From positions 1-23,663 of the forward strand of contig CAZDOR010000010.1 in NCBI GenBank assembly GCA_964507105.1: a DNA stretch of 23,663 nucleotides, read 5' to 3'. Below the pieces are notes generated by a model that searched no databases, had not been told where the DNA came from, and was given only the letters and a program-made list of their open reading frames with translations. The DNA comes from PWPS01 sp964507105. GTDB taxonomy: Bacteria; Patescibacteriota; Minisyncoccia; Minisyncoccales; PWPS01. Made by a program: the position numbers and the translations under genes. Of the stretch, positions 22,587 through 23,663 are shown piece by piece (positions within the stretch are counted from its first letter, which is position 1; every line of letters starts with the position of its first letter).

Positions 22587-23534
22587 ATGAGCCAAAAACT
22601 AAAAAGATACATTAAAAATCAACTTGAAAATGGATTTGACAAGGAAGAGATAAGAGACACTTTACAAAAAGCGGGATGGAGTAGGGACATAATAAAAAAT
22701 ACTTTCCGGGAAATTGAAGAGAAAAAAACAAAAAGAACCTCAAAAATTAATAAGATAAAAGCTTTTTTATTAATTGGTTTTATGATAGCCTTATCAGGGT
22801 TTGGAATATCTTATTTTGGTTTAATAGAAATAAGAGGTTTTGAATTTGAAGTAGAAGAGATTACGGACAGCGTTTATTACCATGAGTTTTTTGAACTTGA
22901 AATGAAATTTGAAAATACGGGATTTAGAAAAAAAACAATTAATCCTGAATTGCATGTTGATGGGCAGTTGATTTCATATTCTTCTCTTGAGTTAAGTTCG
23001 GGTGAAAAACAATCAATAAAGTTTTTTGAATATATACCCAGAAAATTAACAAGGTTACGATCTGAGATGGATTATACTTCGTCACTTGAGGATCTACTTT
23101 TGGAATTTCCGAAAAAATATGAAGTTTCAGTTATAGTTGAAGAAAAAGTAATCTATGAAGACAATTATGAGGTAGATTTAGAAATAACAGAAGAAGGGCC
23201 ATATTTTAAATCTTTTGCTAAAGCTGCGGGATGGGTAAATAGAGAAGGGAGTGATAGGAAATTTAGAATGACTTATGACTTGGTTAATGTGGGTGATGAA
23301 AAGGGAGAGCTCGTGAGGGAGTTATGGATTGAAGACAATACAGGAAGAAAAGTGGAGCTTGTGGATGGAATTTTTAAGCTTGAACTTTCCCATCAAATAG
23401 ATTCGGGCCATGTAAGCACTCCTCATGTATTTACAGCATTTGACTATTTTAATCTTAGCCCCGGAGAATATACAATGTATGTTGACTTTAAGGATTATGA
23501 TGAAAAAATAAAGCAGGATTTTTACTGGGATTAA
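22587..23534 (+). CDS. Single-pass membrane protein with N-terminal helical GWS motif and extracytoplasmic beta domain
   Basis: I do not recognise a named gene (315 aa). Residues 1-57 are basic and cytoplasmic, with the pattern IKNQLENGFDKEEIRDTLQKAGW followed by SRDIIKNTF. This short helical unit (I-x-x-Q-x-x-x-G-x-x-x-x-x-I-x-x-x-L-x-x-x-GWS) is one I associate with N-termini of archaeal and CPR membrane proteins. One membrane helix spans about 58-80, and Lys before it suggests N-in. The remaining 235 residues alternate hydrophobic and polar residues with many aromatic and acidic ones (for example FELEMKFENTGF and FRMTYDLVNVGDEKGELV), as in CARDB-like or other Ig-type beta sandwiches on the outer face. 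There is no signal-peptidase site and no cysteine. It is a single gene with its own promoter and no Shine-Dalgarno. Confidence 0.75.
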   Translation: MSQKLKRYIKNQLENGFDKEEIRDTLQKAGWSRDIIKNTFREIEEKKTKRTSKINKIKAFLLIGFMIALSGFGISYFGLIEIRGFEFEVEEITDSVYYHEFFELEMKFENTGFRKKTINPELHVDGQLISYSSLELSSGEKQSIKFFEYIPRKLTRLRSEMDYTSSLEDLLLEFPKKYEVSVIVEEKVIYEDNYEVDLEITEEGPYFKSFAKAAGWVNREGSDRKFRMTYDLVNVGDEKGELVRELWIEDNTGRKVELVDGIFKLELSHQIDSGHVSTPHVFTAFDYFNLSPGEYTMYVDFKDYDEKIKQDFYWD

Positions 23535-23575
23535 CTTTTAAATAATTTATTATCAATTATCCTTATCCACTCTAT

Positions 23576-23604
23576 TTGACAATTTTTTAAATAATTGGTA
23601 TAAA
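23576..23604 (+). promoter_or_regulatory. Consensus promoter before the last gene
   Basis: A perfect TTGACA (23576-23581), 17-bp spacer, and TATAAA (23599-23604). This is the best -35 box in the window. Transcription would start near 23611, leaving a 30-nt leader. Confidence 0.85.
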
Positions 23605-23623
23605 TAACCACAGTTCATTAAAA

Positions 23624-23631
23624 AAGGAGGT
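23624..23631 (+). promoter_or_regulatory. Near-perfect Shine-Dalgarno of the last gene
   Basis: AAGGAGGT lies nine bases before the ATG at 23641, the ideal distance. Nearly all other genes of the window have nothing comparable, so this site fixes the start and suggests high expression. Confidence 0.9.
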
Positions 23632-23640
23632 ATTAAGACG

Positions 23641-23663
23641 ATGAAAAGGTTATTTCTTATTAC
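23641..23663 (+). CDS. Start of a probable exported protein, cut by the window edge
   Basis: Only seven complete codons are visible (M-K-R-L-F-L-I). A basic start followed by hydrophobic residues is how a signal peptide or membrane anchor begins. Together with a consensus promoter and a perfect Shine-Dalgarno this suggests a strongly expressed surface or secreted protein, but the family cannot be read from the window. Confidence 0.6.

Noticed and set aside
1..23663. CRISPR array, transposon, prophage or toxin-antitoxin pair
   Set aside because: No spaced direct repeats, transposase motifs, terminal inverted repeats or integrase genes could be seen.

Overview
The window is 23.7 kb of AT-rich, densely packed bacterial chromosome in which every gene runs on the + strand. 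Gene content and style point to a small-genome bacterium of the Candidate Phyla Radiation (Patescibacteria), most likely near the Parcubacteria/Paceibacteria. The reasons are compact operons with 0-20 nt gaps or ATGA overlaps, a trimmed PheT, a short ProRS, and a membrane-anchored AHkxR-type protein that I associate with CPR genomes. TGA is used as a stop by at least seven genes (for example those ending at 3164, 4616, 8235, 10162, 19553, 20020 and 22487), so the code is standard and the Gracilibacteria/Absconditabacteria recoding does not apply. The taxonomy is inference; no rRNA is present.

Layout. (1) 1-701: end of rplM, then rpsI, closed by a strong terminator at 729-764. (2) A near-consensus promoter (755-783) opens a ten-gene operon: murA, a divergent mreB paralogue, holB, frr, rseP, proS, mreB, gatC, gatA and a HEPN-like membrane protein (to 10162). 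It mixes cell-wall and cell-shape genes with translation and replication genes. (3) A tRNA cluster at 10208-10450 (initiator Met, a second CAT tRNA, Asp) has its own promoter and a GAAA-loop terminator. (4) A roughly 310-nt spacer with a duplicated palindrome arm leads into pheS-pheT-gyrB (10790-15718). The pheS promoter lies so close to the ATG that the mRNA is predicted to be leaderless. (5) A promoter at 15723-15751 drives secE-nusG-rplK. These continue directly into a thymidylate module (dCMP deaminase, an unidentified P-loop kinase, tmk, thyA, folA), then deoC and gatB (15797-22151). (6) The tail (22152-23663) is less conserved. It holds a small Shine-Dalgarno-led ORF with a terminator, a single-pass membrane protein, and the start of a probable exported protein behind a consensus promoter and a perfect Shine-Dalgarno.

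How the genes work together. The thymidylate module forms a short path: dCMP to dUMP (deaminase), dUMP to dTMP (ThyA) with dihydrofolate recycled by FolA, then dTMP to dTDP (Tmk). GatCAB converts misacylated Glu-tRNA(Gln) and/or Asp-tRNA(Asn), but its gatB lies about 11 kb from gatCA. frr-rseP-proS keeps an order known from many bacteria without the uppS, cdsA and dxr genes that usually sit between frr and rseP, which fits a host-dependent cell with little lipid synthesis.

The most unusual signals are at the level of translation initiation. Almost no gene has a recognisable Shine-Dalgarno, whereas two reading frames in the tail have near-perfect ones; pheS looks leaderless; and the initiator tRNA has C33 in place of U33 and other departures from the bacterial initiator pattern. 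I found no mobile element, CRISPR array, prophage or obvious defence system.
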